From: Hybos culiciformis
Taxonomy: Eukaryota; Arthropoda; Insecta; Diptera; Hybotidae
Reading direction: 5' to 3'
Length of the DNA: 64,000 nt
Assembly: GCA_964007475.1 (NCBI GenBank)
Contig: OZ023274.1
Location: 104,145,372-104,209,371 of the forward strand
Under the pieces are notes generated by a model. That model searched no databases. It was not told the DNA's origin and was given only the letters and a program-made list of their open reading frames with translations. The stretch's first letter is position 1. Each line of letters begins with the position of its first letter. Of the stretch, positions 51,774-63,656 are shown piece after piece. Position numbers and translations under genes: made by a program.

Positions 51774-53479
51774 GTAATTGACTACAGCCAATATTTTTAG
51801 ATCTTGTTGATTTTGTATTTTTTTTTTTTTAGAAAATGAAGTTGCAGTTAAAATAATTGAAACATCAAATGAACAAAAAATGCAATCTGTTAAGAATGAA
51901 GGAAATATGTTAGGATTATGGCATAACAATATTATCTCAATTTTAAAAGTAAATAGATTTTATAATAGTTTTTTGAAAATAATTGATTAAGAAGTGTAGT
52001 CCATGCAGAGTTATTATAATTTGACAAACGAAATATAAACTCTATTTATGGCCTACAAAATCAATAATATATCTTTTTTATTGTTTAAGATTGAAGCTAC
52101 TCTATCACACAGTGTTATAATTATGGAGAAATTTGCTGGTTATTGTCTTCAGTATATCATCGATCAAGTTCACTTATCATTGCATCACAGATTATGGTAA
52201 AAAGATTAGAATTAAAATTAAAAAAATTTTCAAACAATCTGAGTACCTTGATGTTGTTATAAAAGTACAGTGATCTAGCCTGCAATCTTATAATCATTTT
52301 GAAACATTTCAAACACGCTACCAACATCATAATTGCATTTTTTTTTTTATGAATTTTTAGTATCAGCCTGGACACGATTTCTGGAATAAATTTTTGTCAT
52401 TCAAAAGAAATTCTTCATTTAGATATAAAACCACAAAACATTTTGGTAGCATTTTCTGATTTCAAAAAAATTAAAGGCATCCAATATACATGTAAGCTGT
52501 GCGATTTCGGATCATCAATCAAATATAATATTGAAAATAATACCAAATTCTGTATGGTAATTTTTTTGTTATTTTCTACAAAAAAAAAAAACAAATTTAA
52601 TTTTCTTGAACTCAATAAATATAACTTTCTTGATTTTATTATTGAACTAAATTTATAAAATCCTGTAAATCAAAGTAATGAGGTTAAAATGATTTCAAAT
52701 CAACTCATGTGTTATATCTGGAAATAAATACAAGGATTAAATTTTCAAAGTGTACTTAAAACATTTTCCTAGGTATCTAAATTCAATTTAAGAATAAATA
52801 CAAAGGGCAAAAAAATTATCTTAAATTCCAAGTTTAAAAACTCCATAATCTAAATTAGCTTATTTTTTAGGGTACAATACGTTATATGTCACCAGAAGCA
52901 TTAAGAAGTGAAAACTTAACTCCAGCAAGTGATATTTATTCTTTTGCAATAACATTATGGCAGATTAAAGCACGTTTAATGCCTTACTATGATATTCAAT
53001 GTAATGAAACCGTAGCTTATAAAGTTGTTAAAGATAATTTACGCCCAACAATGTCTAATAACACAATTACACAAAATACTAATTTTTTTTTACCTTCTTA
53101 CAATAATTGCACTGATTGTATTTGTAAACATTTCAGTAATTCAAATTATTCAACTCCACTTTTAATAAACTCCTTCAAATTAGAATCAGTGCTTTTGAAA
53201 CCAAGTTCACCATATAAAAATAAAAGTGAATCCTATTTAATTGAGAATAAAAATCTAGAATATCTAAGGCACGAAAACGTAATTAAATTTGAAAAGGATT
53301 CTAGTATTAAACTTATAAAAAAATACTTTTCAAATGAAATCATTCCAAATAAAAATTATTGTTCAATAGAAAAAGAATATGATAATTTAAGTGAAATAAG
53401 TTGGAATTCGATTCCATTTTCAAGGCCCAATGGTGAAGTTTTAAAGAATCAATTAAAAAACTTATTAAATAAAATTTAA
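51620..53479 (+). CDS. mos: Mos serine/threonine kinase, oocyte MAPKKK (5 exons)
   Basis: Mos activates MEK/MAPK in oocytes to hold meiotic arrest. Exons 51620-51773, 51833-51948, 52090-52196, 52361-52556 and 52871-53479 join in frame (1182 nt, 393 residues). Kinase landmarks: glycine loop GKGSYG (38-43), ATP lysine in VAVK (58), helix-C Glu (74), catalytic loop HLDIKPQN (145-152), DFG (174-176), and SPE in place of APE (198-200). HLD.KP.N instead of HRD, and the block [12 protein letters not shown] with NLRP (247-249 region), are diagnostic of Mos. Between the NLRP segment and the closing [12 protein letters not shown] there is an about 120-residue Asn/Ser/Lys-rich insert not found in vertebrate Mos. 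The N-terminus is short. All catalytic residues are present, so it should be active. Confidence 0.92.
51833..51948 (+). CDS. mos: mos exon 2: VAVK lysine and helix C
   Basis: Encodes [16 protein letters not shown] and the helix-C glutamate in [12 protein letters not shown], ending NNIISILK at donor GTAAAT. Confidence 0.88.
52090..52196 (+). CDS. mos: mos exon 3: hinge region
   Basis: Encodes [18 protein letters not shown], including the gatekeeper and hinge (MEKF), and ends in phase 2 at a GTAAAA donor. Confidence 0.85.
52361..52556 (+). CDS. mos: mos exon 4: catalytic loop and DFG
   Basis: Encodes [20 protein letters not shown] then LDIKPQNIL and CDFGSS, ending at donor GTAATT in phase 0. 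The HLD variant of HRD is typical of Mos. Confidence 0.92.
52871..53479 (+). CDS. mos: mos exon 5: activation segment, C-lobe and stop
   Basis: Begins [16 protein letters not shown] after acceptor TTTTTTAG. It carries [20 protein letters not shown], then a long low-complexity insert, then [20 protein letters not shown] before TAA. Confidence 0.92.
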   Translation, partial: GTIRYMSPEALRSENLTPASDIYSFAITLWQIKARLMPYYDIQCNETVAYKVVKDNLRPTMSNNTITQNTNFFLPSYNNCTDCICKHFSNSNYSTPLLINSFKLESVLLKPSSPYKNKSESYLIENKNLEYLRHENVIKFEKDSSIKLIKKYFSNEIIPNKNYCSIEKEYDNLSEISWNSIPFSRPNGEVLKNQLKNLLNKI

Positions 53480-54702
53480 TTACATCTTACAATCATTTTG
53501 TTCATTAAGAATCTTACAGTAAAATTTTCGGATAAAAAATTACGTTTACTTTTCACTTCTTATTTATAACTTTCCTGCTTTTTATAATTTTTAACAAATT
53601 TGCATAAATGTAACTCCAATGTTTTTTATTGCTAGGGTGTAAGTTATATTTTGAACAGTTTTATTGTATTTTGAGATTATTTAGGAAAATTAACTTTTTG
53701 TTTTAAGTCATGTCTTATTTCAGTTTAGTAAACGTAAATTAATCTTGCATAGAGGTTTCATTAAAAGATAAAATTTTATATAATATGTATGTATATTTTA
53801 TATGCATAAATTTTAACTATTTCTAAGATATTTCAAAAATATTAATAAGTTTACTAATTCGTTAAAGAAAATATTTTTCCACATTCATATTTTCAATTTA
53901 TTGTTTGGTAAATTTTTCAGTTTACATAAATTTTTTTAGAAAAAATTTTTTTTTATTTTTTATTACATTTAAAATTTTACATCAATAATTATAATTATGA
54001 TATTTTCGATAATTTTTCAGTAAAAATTGTTCACAGAAATTTCTTTAAATGTATTTATGATGAAGGTATAAAAAAAATCAAAAATCGTTAAATTATAATC
54101 GAATTAATGACAAGTAGGTAGAACAAAATTTTAAAACATTTTGCCACATTGATATTTCCATTGGAAATCGTACATAATTTTGAAATGATTTAATTGCTAA
54201 TTGGCCACCAATAAAAATTTATAGCTAAGGTTAAGAAAAAATCTTAACTGAAATAAAATATACAATTCAAATAAACTATCGTAAAATGTCAAAAAAGAAT
54301 ACAATTTTATTTAAATTATTTTTATTGACACTATTAATTATTTAAGTAATAACTTATTCAAGTTTAGAACTTCTAAATTTTAACTAATTTAAATAAATTT
54401 ACAATAGTAAAAAGATAAGATTCATTATCAAAAAAAAAAATCCAGCAAAAAGAAATGTTTTTTTTTTTAATTTTGAATACATATGTCGAAATTGATTCAA
54501 ATAATTTATTAAAAATAATTACAGTATTCACTTTAGTGGCTCAAATTTCACTATAATTATATAACTAATTACTACATTTAAATAAATTACATGTATAATT
54601 TTTCACTTTTTTCTCTTAAAATAATCAACAAAATTGTTACTAAAATTAAAACAACAATTTAAAATTAAATAAGCGTCGTATTCATTTAAAAGACCTAAAT
54701 TT

Positions 54703-54753
54703 CTATGAGTTGAGATATTTTTGATGCAAAATTTCAGTTTCTCTTCGTAAGTT
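54703..54753 (-). CDS. tafazzin (Taz): tafazzin exon 5: C-terminal tail
   Basis: A 51-nt exon after acceptor TTTATTTAG, encoding NLRRETEILHQKYLNS and TAG. The helix pattern matches the end of fly tafazzin (LK...E.LH...L). Confidence 0.85.
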   Translation of the reverse strand, partial: NLRRETEILHQKYLNS

Positions 54754-57700
54754 CTAAATAAAAATAAAAAAATATGTTAATAAACAATTTAAACATAAAA
54801 ATAATATTAAAAAAATAATTACATGTAGTTCATCTTGAATTTTATCTGTTATTAATTTTCTGGCTTCAGGTTCTGGCACATTCCTACTCTTTAAATCTTT
54901 TATAAATTCATTCAAGTCAAGTGGCTCTCCAACATTAATAGTCACTTTTTTGCCAACTCTTAAATAATATGGCGGTTCATTTTCTAATACTTTATCCATT
55001 CCCTCATGCCAAATAGGAAGAATTATTGGCATAACAGATGATTCATAAATAATGCGACCAACACCCCATTTAAATCGGAGAAACTCTTTAGTCATATTAA
55101 CTTTTCCTTCGGGGAAGACATGGACCCAATCACCTAATGATAATTTTTGTATACATAAATCTATGGCAGGCTGATGAACTCCGGCACCACGTACTACTGG
55201 AATACATTTTCCTAAAATACAAATTAAATTAATTGTAACTACCGTATTTATTTATTTGCAATTTTTGTAAAAATAATAAATATTTAAAATAGCCATTTCA
55301 TCAAAGTGAAAACATTATTATGTGATTTATTATTACCACTGCTTCTGAAGAGACTTACTCACCAAGACTTGTAGTAAGAAAAAATCTCAACTATTTTTTT
55401 TTATTAATTTTATTCAATAAATCCTCTTTTAGATGACAGCGAAATCCCAACTCCCAATAAATCTAAAATAATTCTTACCAAGCATAAAAAAAATTGAGTG
55501 CAGCTTATTTGTAAAACAAATATCATGAGCTGCTAGCGACCATCGTACGCAACGATACCTAAGCGCATCTTTAAATGGGATAATACCTAGAAACCAGTTA
55601 ATTATTTTCATTAAATATTATTGATTTAATCAATCGATTTTTTTTAAACATACCCCAAAGTCCCGGATCATCGAAACATGAATGATGATTTGATACAGTT
55701 ATTAAAGGAACTGCCTTTGGTCTTTTTGTAACTAATTCAACTAGTTTTTTAATATTATGTACTTTCGTTCTGTTCAATACAGCTGAAAAAAAAAGAAAGA
55801 AAATTAATAATTGCATTTTTAATTCAAATTTTCTATTTTAATTTCTTTGAAATCGAAGAGTTTGAAATTCATTAAATTGCTACGAGAAGCTTATATACCT
55901 AAACATTTTATTATATTGCATGACACCAACATTGCATACTACCAAGCTAGAAATGTAGATCTCGTGACAATGATTTTCTTTTTCAAATATTGAAAATGTT
56001 TTTTTTTTTAATAATTAACAGATAATGTCAATGTATCTATATATACCTACATTATTTTAATAATTTCACGTTTGGCGCCAAAAATTTTTGTACAATATTT
56101 TTATACAATTTATACAATATGTTTATAATATTTTTTTTTTTTACTATAAAGTAATAAAAATAAATTGTTTATTTATTTTCAAGTTTATTTAAAAAAATAT
56201 ATAAAAAAATGAAACCCAAGAAGAATAATTACTATGAAAAGAAAGCGCACAAGGTAAGTACGATATATAGTACTTAGTTTTTTTAATAAGTACCTTTTAT
56301 AGTAAAAATAAAATATAAACAAAGAACTAATAGTATATTCTTCGCTTTATTAATTTCTACATACTACACTATAATAATTGTTGACAAATAAAGGTCAATT
56401 ATTTTTTATTTTTTCGATCAACTAATCTGAATTAAAAAAAATAGTAGATTACAACACATGTTAAGAAAATTTGTTATTACAACGAGTTGTGTATACACAA
56501 AAACACATAGCACGAGTCAAAACTTATATCAAGAGACCGTTAGGTCGAGTGATATAATATTGAGAAGTGTCTATGTGTTTTTATGTATAGACACAACGAG
56601 CTGTATAACAAATTTTATTAACATGTTTTGTATACTGTTTTAATGTGCACGTGAGAGGTAGTTGCAATCAATACATTTGCAATGCAAAAAATAAACAAAA
56701 GTTCAAAATGAAGTAAGTAAATAAAATTTACTTAATACGGAGAATGTAAATAAAATTTACTTAATTAAATAATTACATGTGTATTGACGCATGTAATATA
56801 TCATTTACCGAGCTAAATTTACGATTGTAAATACAACTTACCGATCACATGCACATTAAAAATTGTTACGCGTCAAGTGAAAACATAACTATAATAGCGC
56901 AACAAAGAATTACTGTTTATTGAATTTTAACAACCCATATTTCTACTGTTATTATTTTACTTTTTATTATATATTATGTTATTACAACAAATTAACAAAA
57001 ATTATATTAATCACGGTTCATGGATTTGAAAAAAAATTAAATGGTAAATTTAACGCGATTTTATCATCAAAGAATTAAATAATAATTTTAAAGAGCTTGA
57101 ACTTGTGGAATTTTAGATAAAAATGATTTCCTAGTCTACATTATTTCGAAATTTATCAAATAACTAAGATTAAGAACTACATTTAAGTATGTGTAACTTA
57201 AGATAATTTGATCTTTTTATATGTATATTAAATAATATAAAATGTACCAAAAATATTCTTATCACACAATTGATTATAAAAATGATAAGGAAAAAATATT
57301 ATGTGTGTTTTGTGTATACAACAAACATTTATATTGATATAAAATATTTATATATTCAAAAGCATGTTTTTTAGTTAAGCACAATTTAGACGGGTTGAAT
57401 TTTTATTCAACTAGTCTTTCAACATATTGAAAGTTTCACTAACTTAAAAAATTTGCCTTCTAAAAGTCTTTCAATACACACTACTAAACTTGTCTTTCAA
57501 CGTTTATTCACTTCATACAAAATAAATAATAAACATTCAAACTCGTCTGTATCATGCTTTAAAAAATAATAATAAAAATAAAGTTGTGTGTAAAAATGCA
57601 TTATTTATAAGCCAGGTTGTTTTCTTCTTGATCATTCGATTATTTTATTTTTATTTTTTCAACTTATTGATTTCCCTATAATATAAATAAAATATTTATA

Positions 57701-60700
57701 TGTGTCAATATTTTATTTAACAAAGAGAATGATTGAAATATAAAAGTTCTGTCCCAATTCATTAGTTCAAATTTTGGCAAACTTTGTAATAAAATATGTA
57801 GATACCTTAATGATATAAATAAAAATTTTATCAATATTATTTATGCTTAACCGCAAGAAGCGTAGACGAACTTCAAGTAGCTAAACATTAATCTAATACA
57901 AAATATAAAAATTTATGATTAGTCGCTCAATTATGACTAGTGTTATTTGTAGACCTAACTTTATTATATTCGCAAAGACGGTTGTCTTACTTAATGCCAG
58001 TGCATTACATCAATTAAAGATTTTATAATATTTTGAAGATAAAGCTAAACTTAATTTCGGCTTATCTTTTTTTATTTATAATACTTAAATGTTGCCATTG
58101 TTGCTTTCAAAGAATAATAATGCTTCAACCAAATATTGAAATAAAATCCTAATAGATATAATAACTAAAATTTCAAGATTATGCACTTATTATTGTCATG
58201 TCACTGTATAATATTATTTAGTAGGTAATTAATCTCTGAAAAATTTTATTTTATTTTATTTTTTTGTGGCGTCAAAACAGAAATCTGATGATGTGTGGTG
58301 AATTCACAATAAACGCAATTGTTATGAAATTTATACATTTCTTATTGAAAATTAACACTCGCATTTCTTTATCAAATTTAAAATCAAATCAAATTATTAA
58401 AAAAAAAAATAATGAAACGCTTATAAACTAGTTTTTCATTTATATTTTAAGTATTTAAAAAACTAAGTATTTAGTTTGTTATGCCTTCATGTCAAGTTAT
58501 TTTAACAATTTAAAATATAAGTATTTATATATGTTTATTTATAACACAAAATTCTCTAAAACTAAAGTGATGAATAATTTCTCTTACGACATAATATTAC
58601 GTAGAAATTAACAAAAAAAAAATTAAGCAAAGTGTTGCGTAGGGACTATAATGAATGTTTAAAAATAATTATCAAATAAAAATAATTTCGTCTCTTCCGA
58701 GGTTTCAAAAACTTTAAATCGTTAAAATTATGTATTAATTAAACGTAATCATTACAATTAGGAATGGCTTACAAATTCAAAAACACTGAAAATATATGAT
58801 TTTATTTCAAACCTCTTTAAAATCATAAATATAAATAACGAAGAGCAACAGGTGTGTGTAACGAAATCATATAATGATGAACTGTTGATGGTTTTATACA
58901 TAAATAATAAAACGCTATATTATACCTATCTACAATAAAAGCAAAGAGTTAAAAAATGATTTTATTTTTAAATAAATATAATAATAATAATAACTTTTAT
59001 CTGCAATCCATTATAAAAATTATATACAACGTTTAACATAATAATAAAATTTAATAATCTTAATTAATTCCATTGCAGAAAAAAACAAAATATGAAATGA
59101 AATTTCTGTTTAGGTCATATCAATCATATAACTAACTAAATTATCGCAGCATAATACAATAAAGTTTGCATTTCATTACATAAAAACGAGAAATGAATGA
59201 AATTAAAAAAAAAAAAAAAACTGAATAAACTGAATAAATAAAAATATAGGCATAGTACCTACAAAGCAAGCTATTTTTAAAATTTAATTATTTTGCCACA
59301 ACTGAAAAAACTACACCTATAGATTACGTTTTCTATAAGTAAATATTGATGGGTTTTTATTTTGTTTTTCATTTTGATTCTCTTTTCTACTACAGAAACT
59401 TGATTGAAGACTTGTTGATTTTCCAATGAATTAAAATATAAATAATTAAAAAACCAAAATCAACTGGTATAAAAGTTGTAAACTAAAAGATCATCAAAAA
59501 GCGGAGCTATCGGTGAATAAGATATTCGCTGGCGGTCAAATCATTGCATAAATTTTTAGTTTCCTGCAAGATTAAGAGTCTGTTCACTTATTAGTGATTA
59601 TTGAAAAAATTAAAATCGGATTTAATATTCCAGGTTTTTTAATTTGTGAACGACACGATTTTACTGCTGTTATTTAAAAAAATGAAATAATTTTGTCCTA
59701 AAGCCGTTCACAAATTCAATTCTACTTTTTTAAATTCTGCAAAGGGAAATTTTAAATTTCCCATAACAAACTAAATTTGTAGGTCTACTTTTAAGTGAAT
59801 TCAAAAACTAAAATTGTATAGAGAAGAAAAAAGCGGCAAAAATGGGTAAGAAAATTCGGTCGGTCACGTATTATTATAAGTATTTGATTTCAGTCGGCCA
59901 AATATTATTTTATAAGTAGTTGATTTTAGCAGATTATACAGAATGCAGAAAATTACGTCCTCAATTTATAAATTGTGACATTTGTTTTACAGAAAAGGGA
60001 GATTTCTTTTTTTTCAATCATTTAATAAGTGAACAGACTCTAAATAAACAATTAAAAAGTTTGACAAAAAACAAATTTCTATGAGTGAAAAACTATGAGT
60101 CTGTTCACTTATTAAACGATTGAAAAAAAAAAATCTCCCTTTTCTGTAAAACAAATGTCACAATTTCTAAATTGAGGACGTAATTTTCTGCATTCTGTAT
60201 AATCTGCTAAAATCAACTACTTACAAAAATAATATTTGGCTGACTGAAATCAAAAACTTATAATAATACGTGACCGAACGAATTTTCTTACCCATTTTTG
60301 CCGCTTTTTTCTTTTCTATACAATTTTAGTTTTTGAATTCACTTAAAAGTAGACCTACAAATTTAGTTTGTTATGGGACATTTAAAATTTCCCTTTGCAG
60401 AATTTAAAAAAGTAAAATTGAATTTGTGAACGGCTTTAGGACAAAATTATTTCATTTTTTTAAATAACAGCAGTAAAATCGTGTCGTTCACAAATTAAAA
60501 AACCTGGAATATTAAATCCGATTTAAATTTTTTCAGTAATCGCTAATAAGTGAACAGACTCTTAGCTGACTGAAATCAAAAACTTATAATAATACGTGAC
60601 CGAACGAATTTTCTGACCCATTTTTGCCGCTTTTTTCTTTTCTATACAATTTTAGTTTTTGAATTCACTTAAATGTAGACCTACAAATTTAGTTTGTTAT

Positions 60701-63656
60701 GGGACATTTAAAATTTCCCTTTGCAGAATTTAAAAAAGTAAAATTGAATTTGTGAACGGCTTTAGGACAAAATTATTTCATTTTTTTAAATAACAGCAGT
60801 AAAATCGTGTCGTTCACAAATTATAAAACCTGGAATATAAAATCCAATTTCAATTTTTTCAATAATCGCTATAAGTGAACAGACTCTATGTTTCGATTAT
60901 ACTTTTTTACTTTTTTAATAATTGGAATCTAAACTTTAAATAAAATTTATTCAATTTAAGAAAAAAAAAGGTGAATGTCAAAAAGAAATAAATATGTAGT
61001 TATATTTTAACAAGGGTAAAAGAAATATTTTTTTTTTTTATGAATAATTTTTAACAACTGAATAAGTATCGAGATTTCTCATACGAGTATAATAAACTTT
61101 GGGGTTGTTTTTAACTTTTTTGTTTTTTTTTAACTATTTTTAATAAAAGCTTTCCCCTTGTTTTTAACCCTCGAACAAAACAAAAGATACAATATTAAGT
61201 ATACTATGTATGAAGTTTCTCTTTATTAATGAATACATACGAAAAAAATAAAAAAAAATAATAAAAATGAGGGCAAAAATCTTTGTAAATTCTTTGTGCG
61301 CTTTGTTAAAAGTTAGAAGAAAAAAAAAAAAAAAAAACACCAACATAATATGTTGCTTCTTGCAAAAATAAAATAAAAATATGCAATGTTTTTTTCCTTC
61401 GATGTGACCTGTTTATATAAAATTCATTTACCTACCTAAAGTATGTTCATGTTACAAGAAAAATTGGCCTTCTTAATTGTCGTTGACTCAAAATGTTATT
61501 CATATTAAACAGTGCAGCTACCTCCAAATTGGAAATTGATCATTTTCAAATTGGAAATTGATCATTTTCAATAACATTGCAGTGAGAATTGAGTATTAAT
61601 GTAGATACCTACCTAAACCAATCAGTATACAATTTTTATCAATGAAATGTGATTTCTGTATAAATAGTTTTTTTTTTTTTTTTGAGATTATGAATGAAAT
61701 TATTAGAAACCTTCTTTTTCCTTTTTTTTTCATGCGAATTTTGTACTTTTTTTTTTACCTCCCCAGAAGTTTCTGTATTAAATATTGAAAAAATTATCCA
61801 AAATTAATATACGTAATTAATTTCCATTTTTATATTTCACAATTAAAAAAAATCTCATTTAGATACCTAAATTATCTAAAATTTTATTGCATTTAATTTC
61901 ACCTTTAAAATCATCACGTGGAACTTGAAATTAAAAAATAAATTTAAAACTTGTTCTGTGCATTTTGTCACATTTTTTATTTACTACAACTATATCTATG
62001 TTTGTAAAGAATTGATAAAAAGTTAAAGAAGAGATATCTATAAAATGAAGTTAGTTTTAAAAAACAAAAAATTACGAATTGAATTTAAATTTATTCATTC
62101 ATTGAAATCAAAAATTTGTAATTCACATCTCTAAAACAACATTGTCACGGTTGCTACATATTCGAGTATGATCGTTCTACTTAACTGTATGGCATTTATG
62201 AGGGCATTTATGAATTTATTTTAAAATAGTTAATCCTTTATTCCTCATCATTTACTAACTTTACTTCTTACTAGTTTGTGACGCTTTTACTTAGCTTCAG
62301 TTATAAGTAAGAATAGCTTTCTGTCAAATACAAACATTTATAGGAATTCCTAATATGTAGGATGTAGCTTAGTCTTAGTTATTTGCTATAAGATCTCTTT
62401 AAACTTTAATATGAAATCAAAACTTAATTAATACGAATCTAAGAGTCTTTTCACTTATTAAACGATTGAAAAAAAAAGAAATCGCCCTTTTCTGTAAAAC
62501 AAATGTCACAATTTCTAAATTGAGGACGTAATTTTCTGCATTCTGTATAATCTGCTAAAATCAACTACTTATATTTGGCTGACTGAAATCAAAAACTTGT
62601 AATAATACGTGACCGACCGAACTTTCTTACCCATTTTTGCCGGTTTTTTCTTTTCTATACAATTTTAGAGCCCGTTCCCAAACTGAGACTATTTTAGAAA
62701 TTGAAAAATTTTTTCAATTTCTAGAATTTCTAGTTTTGGAACGACACGATTTTACAGCTGTTATTTTACAATTATTTTACAAATCAAGATTTTTTGACGT
62801 AAAAATCGTTCCGAAATGATATTTTATATTTTAAAAATCTGCAAAGGGAAATTTTAAATTTCCCATAACAAACTCAGTTTATAGGTGTACTTTTTAGTGC
62901 ACCTGACTTTTAAAAAAACAAAAAATTGAAAATTTAAGCAGACGTTGCAGATGATACAGATTAAATGTCAAGCCTATTTCAATTTCTGAAAAAAAGGAAT
63001 TTTCTTTAGCAGAAAAGGTATATTTTACGATTTCAAATAGTCTCAGTTTGGGAACGGGCTCTAAGTTTTTGAATTCACTTAAAAGTAGCCCTACAAATTT
63101 AGTTTGTTATGGGAAATGTAAAATTTCCCTTTACAGAATTTAAAAAAGTAAAATTGAATTTGTGAACGGCTTTAGGACAAAATTATTTCATTTTTTTAAA
63201 TAACAGCAGTAAAATCGTGTCGTTCACAAATTAAAAAACCTGGAATATTAAATCCGATTTCAATTTTTTCAATAATCGCTAATAAGTGAACAGACTCCTA
63301 ATAGAGCAATAATTGAATCCTCGCTTAACTAAATCAAAAACGTATAAATCGACCGTATCTTTCTTTAACACAAAAAATATACTTATCACTTATTTTTAAT
63401 TTTTTTTTTTTTATTATTTATTTATAATTAATTAAAAGCAACTAGATATAGTTACCTACGTGTACTATATAGAGGTATATTTATATATCTATCTATAAAA
63501 CTTTAAAACTTAAAATAAAATAAAATTCTCTTTTTTTTACTTACACAAAAACAATCTAGCAAATAATCCTACAGCTGTTACAGTCCATATACTCGCAAAT
63601 AACCATAATTTTGTTGGATATTTCATTTTTGGATAAATCCATTCTAAATTATACAT
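54703..63656 (-). CDS. tafazzin (Taz): Tafazzin, mitochondrial phospholipid-lysophospholipid transacylase (5 exons)
   Basis: Tafazzin remodels cardiolipin acyl chains on mitochondrial membranes facing the intermembrane space. Exons on the minus strand: 63656-63545, 55782-55654, 55586-55479, 55211-54823 and 54753-54703. They are phase-consistent and total 789 nt and 262 residues, the usual size of the short form. The N-terminus MYNLEWIYPKMKYPTKLW is followed by a hydrophobic anchor. Residues 68-76 SNHHSCFDD contain the catalytic HX4D motif. RWSLAAHDICFTNKLHSIFF, GDWVHVFPEGKVNMTKEF (FPEG acyl-acceptor motif) and PIWHEGMDKVL follow in the family order. The last tiny exon gives NLRRETEILHQKYLNS. 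The first intron is 7.8 kb and packed with MITEs. The frame is open upstream of the ATG, suggesting a longer isoform. Confidence 0.95.
54823..55211 (-). CDS. tafazzin (Taz): tafazzin exon 4: FPEG motif and C-terminal domain
   Basis: Encodes GKCIPVVRGAGVHQPAIDLC, GDWVHVFPEGKVNMTKEF, GRIIYESSVMPIILPIWHEG and the closing ITDKIQDELH before donor GTAATT. Without splicing the frame runs into a Phe/Leu-rich intron. Confidence 0.95.
55479..55586 (-). CDS. tafazzin (Taz): tafazzin exon 3
   Basis: Encodes GIIPFKDALRYRCVRWSLAA and HDICFTNKLHSIFFMLG, strongly conserved in tafazzins. Donor GTAAGA. Confidence 0.95.
55654..55782 (-). CDS. tafazzin (Taz): tafazzin exon 2: HX4D motif
   Basis: Encodes VLNRTKVHNIKKLVELVTKR and PLITVSNHHSCFDDPGLW. 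The acceptor is a long pyrimidine tract plus CAG, the donor GTATGT. Confidence 0.95.
56440..56858 (-). repeat. Composite foldback repeat F, copy 2 (inverted)
   Basis: Reverse-orientation copy of 40819-41211, inside tafazzin intron 1. Foldback unit 56440-56637 and TIR unit about 56638-56858 (TTAATGTGCACGTGAGAGG / CCGATCACATGCACATTAA). A small duplication of GTAAATAAAATTTACTTAAT is present near 56720-56765. Confidence 0.85.
59576..60040 (+). mobile_element. Harbinger-like MITE family D, copy 1
   Basis: 465-bp element with ends GAGTCTGTTCACTTATTA / TAATAAGTGAACAGACTC and a TAA duplication (59573-59575, 60041-60043). Ends GAGYCYGTTC and TWA duplications fit PIF/Harbinger Tourist-type MITEs. In tafazzin intron 1. 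Confidence 0.88.
60097..60886 (-). mobile_element. Family D, copy 2, with partial tandem duplication
   Basis: Full-length element 60097-60561 in the opposite orientation to copy 1, followed without spacer by a repeat of its last about 325 bp (60236-60561 again at 60562-60886). The compound is flanked by TAT on both sides (60094-60096, 60887-60889). Confidence 0.85.
61526..61569. repeat. 22-bp tandem repeat, two copies
   Basis: Two exact adjacent copies of a 22-bp unit beginning AAATTGGAAATTGATC. Confidence 0.95.
62443..63297 (-). mobile_element. Family D, copy 3, carrying a nested MITE
   Basis: Ends GAGTCTTTTCACTTATTA / AATAAGTGAACAGACTC, flanked by CTAA (62439-62442, 63298-63301). Interrupted at 62668 by another element. 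Lies just downstream of tafazzin exon 1. Confidence 0.87.
62668..63061 (+). mobile_element. Nested MITE with GAGCCCGTTCCCAAACTGAG ends
   Basis: 394-bp element, inverted ends GAGCCCGTTCCCAAACTGAG, inserted in family D copy 3. Removing it and one flank (TTA left, TAA right) restores ACAATTTTAGTTTTTG exactly as in the uninterrupted copies. Internal blocks (AACGACACGATTTTAC, TCTGCAAAGGGAAATT) are shared with the host family, so it is a sister lineage. Confidence 0.92.
63545..63656 (-). CDS. tafazzin (Taz): tafazzin exon 1: N-terminus and membrane anchor
   Basis: Encodes MYNLEWIYPKMKYPTKLWLF and ASIWTVTAVGLFARLFL, then one base before donor GTAAGT. Similar in pattern to fly tafazzin's start with a short amphipathic/hydrophobic segment. 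Phase 1 matches exon 2 at 55782. Confidence 0.9.

Larger units (their letters stand above)
55783..63544 (-). other. tafazzin (Taz): tafazzin intron 1 (7.8 kb)
   Basis: Donor GTAAGT at 63544, acceptor TTTTTTTTTCAG at 55783. About a third is MITE or foldback sequence (56440, 59576, 60097, 62443). No internal exon seen. Confidence 0.75.
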
